This document shows, piece after piece, positions 5,241-5,969 of a stretch of DNA of 5,969 nt. This DNA is from an uncultured Acetobacteraceae bacterium (GTDB taxonomy: Bacteria > Pseudomonadota > Alphaproteobacteria > Acetobacterales > Acetobacteraceae): the NCBI GenBank assembly GCA_903839965.1, contig CAIMEK010000714.1, forward strand, positions 1-5,969, written 5' to 3'. The notes under the pieces were generated by a model. The model saw nothing but the letters and a program-made list of their open reading frames with translations. It was not told where the DNA came from and ran no database searches. The position numbers and the translations under genes were made by a program. Every line of letters starts with the position of its first letter. Positions within the stretch are counted from its first letter, which is position 1.

Positions 5241-5969
5241 TCAGAGCGGGGAAAGCAGCAGCGCGGTGCCCTCCGGCGGCAGCGCCCCCGGCCAATCGGC
5301 CGGCGCGCGATCGAGTTCCGGGACCCGTTCGAGCAGGGCCCGATGCAGCTCCTCCCGGCGCGCCCACAGCGACCGGTACCAGGCCAGGCGTTGCGGCACC
5401 TGGTTGGCGAGCATGCGCTCCCGCGCCACCATGGCGCGCGCCGCGTCACCAATGGCGCGCGCCTGTGCCGGGTCGACCAGCAGATGGAGCAACCGCTTCT
5501 GCAATTCCGCCGCGTCGCGGAACAGCAGGCCGGTCCGCCCATCCTCGATGCTGCTTCCGTACACCACCGCGCTGGCGAGCGGGGTCACCCGGCAGGCAGC
5601 CGCTTCGATGAACTTGAGGTCGGACTTGCAGCGGTTGAACGCATTGTCGCGCAACGGCATGAAGGAGAGCTCGCTCTGCGCCAGCAGGTCCTGGTAGGTT
5701 TCGTAGTCGCACAGCGGCACGAAGCTCTTGTGCGGGGTCTGCAACGCCTCGAACAGGCCGGTGTCGGCAACGATGCGGAACCGCAGTCGCTCGCCGGCCA
5801 GGGCCGCCGCGGCGTTCAGCGCGTCGAGATAGGGCGGCCAGTCGTCCTCGCGGTTCAACCCGGCGAAGAACAACGTCAGCCGGCCGGTGTCGGCGAAATT
5901 GCGCGGCTCGGGCAAGCGCGCAATGGCATTGGGAAATACCGCCACTTCCGGGTTGGCCTGCCGCAGCAC
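5241..5969 (-). CDS. GT-B glycosyltransferase, C-terminal part (5' end outside window)
   Basis: 242 residues of an open frame that enters from the right edge and ends at TGA 5243-5241. The first visible codon is GTG, but this is most likely internal Val, since the sequence starts mid-domain. It resembles the C-terminal Rossmann half of GT1/GT4-type glycosyltransferases. Visible elements are FPNAIARLPEP (about 12-22), a strand followed by FFAGLNREDDWPPYLDALN (34-52), a FRIVADTGLFEAL segment, FVPLCDYETYQDLLAQSELSF, then the nucleotide-sugar region KSDLKFIEAAACRVTPLAS (115-133) and YGSSIEDGRTGLLF (137-150). The last roughly 90 residues are helical and charged, typical of the C-terminal tail of this fold. 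Such proteins usually build O-antigen, exopolysaccharide or other surface glycans. Donor and acceptor cannot be named. It precedes the lipid A operon in the same direction but is separated from it by 139 bp, so membership of the same transcript is uncertain. Confidence 0.85.
   Translation of the reverse strand: MLRQANPEVAVFPNAIARLPEPRNFADTGRLTLFFAGLNREDDWPPYLDALNAAAALAGERLRFRIVADTGLFEALQTPHKSFVPLCDYETYQDLLAQSELSFMPLRDNAFNRCKSDLKFIEAAACRVTPLASAVVYGSSIEDGRTGLLFRDAAELQKRLLHLLVDPAQARAIGDAARAMVARERMLANQVPQRLAWYRSLWARREELHRALLERVPELDRAPADWPGALPPEGTALLLSPL

Noticed and set aside
5431..5463. 12-bp direct repeat (ATGGCGCGCGCC) spaced 21 bp apart in the glycosyltransferase gene
   Set aside because: It encodes the similar helix residues Ala-Arg-Ala-Ile/Met seven codons apart and reflects codon bias in an Ala/Arg-rich helix, not a mobile or regulatory repeat.
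1..5969. Search for tRNA/rRNA genes, CRISPR arrays, insertion sequences, toxin-antitoxin or defence genes
   Set aside because: None seen by eye. The window is filled by conserved biosynthetic genes with uniform composition and no sign of recent transfer.

Overview
The window is very GC-rich, densely coding bacterial chromosome. Almost every codon ends in G or C and coding covers nearly the whole length. The gene content points to a Gram-negative alphaproteobacterium, probably Rhodospirillales/Acetobacteraceae. Three things suggest this: the DUF374-waaA-lpxK order, the style of the ArgJ, LpxK and LpxL sequences, and the partial glycosyltransferase, which resembles a type I associate with acetic-acid-bacteria relatives. 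The lineage is inferred from recalled family patterns, not from a search.

Layout from left to right. Positions 2-631 (+) hold the C-terminal part of argJ, the bifunctional ornithine acetyltransferase/N-acetylglutamate synthase of arginine synthesis. Everything else lies on the minus strand. A five-gene cluster reads from right to left: a DUF374 acyltransferase-like protein (5101-4415), waaA/kdtA Kdo transferase (4418-3147), lpxK tetraacyldisaccharide 4'-kinase (3160-2195), an lpxL/htrB-type late acyltransferase (2198-1287) and a HAD phosphatase (1290-619). Each gene overlaps the next, by 4, 14, 4 and 4 bp, which strongly suggests one translationally coupled operon. The HAD gene and argJ converge and overlap by 13 bp at their 3' ends. 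Upstream of the cluster, a 139-bp gap separates it from the C-terminal part of a GT-B type glycosyltransferase (5241-5969, -), which runs off the right edge.

Working together: LpxK phosphorylates the lipid A disaccharide to lipid IVA, WaaA adds Kdo-type sugar, and the LpxL-type enzyme adds a secondary acyl chain. The operon thus covers the late Raetz-pathway steps at the inner face of the cytoplasmic membrane. The DUF374 protein and the HAD phosphatase are co-expressed partners whose substrates are not evident from sequence.

I do not see a novel defence system, mobile element, CRISPR array or RNA gene. The window is mostly conserved envelope and arginine housekeeping. The points worth a second look are the leader region of the operon (a small ORF, a GC hairpin and a -35-like box), a 30-bp inverted repeat inside waaA, the two genes of unassigned substrate in the lipid A operon, and the convergent overlap with argJ.
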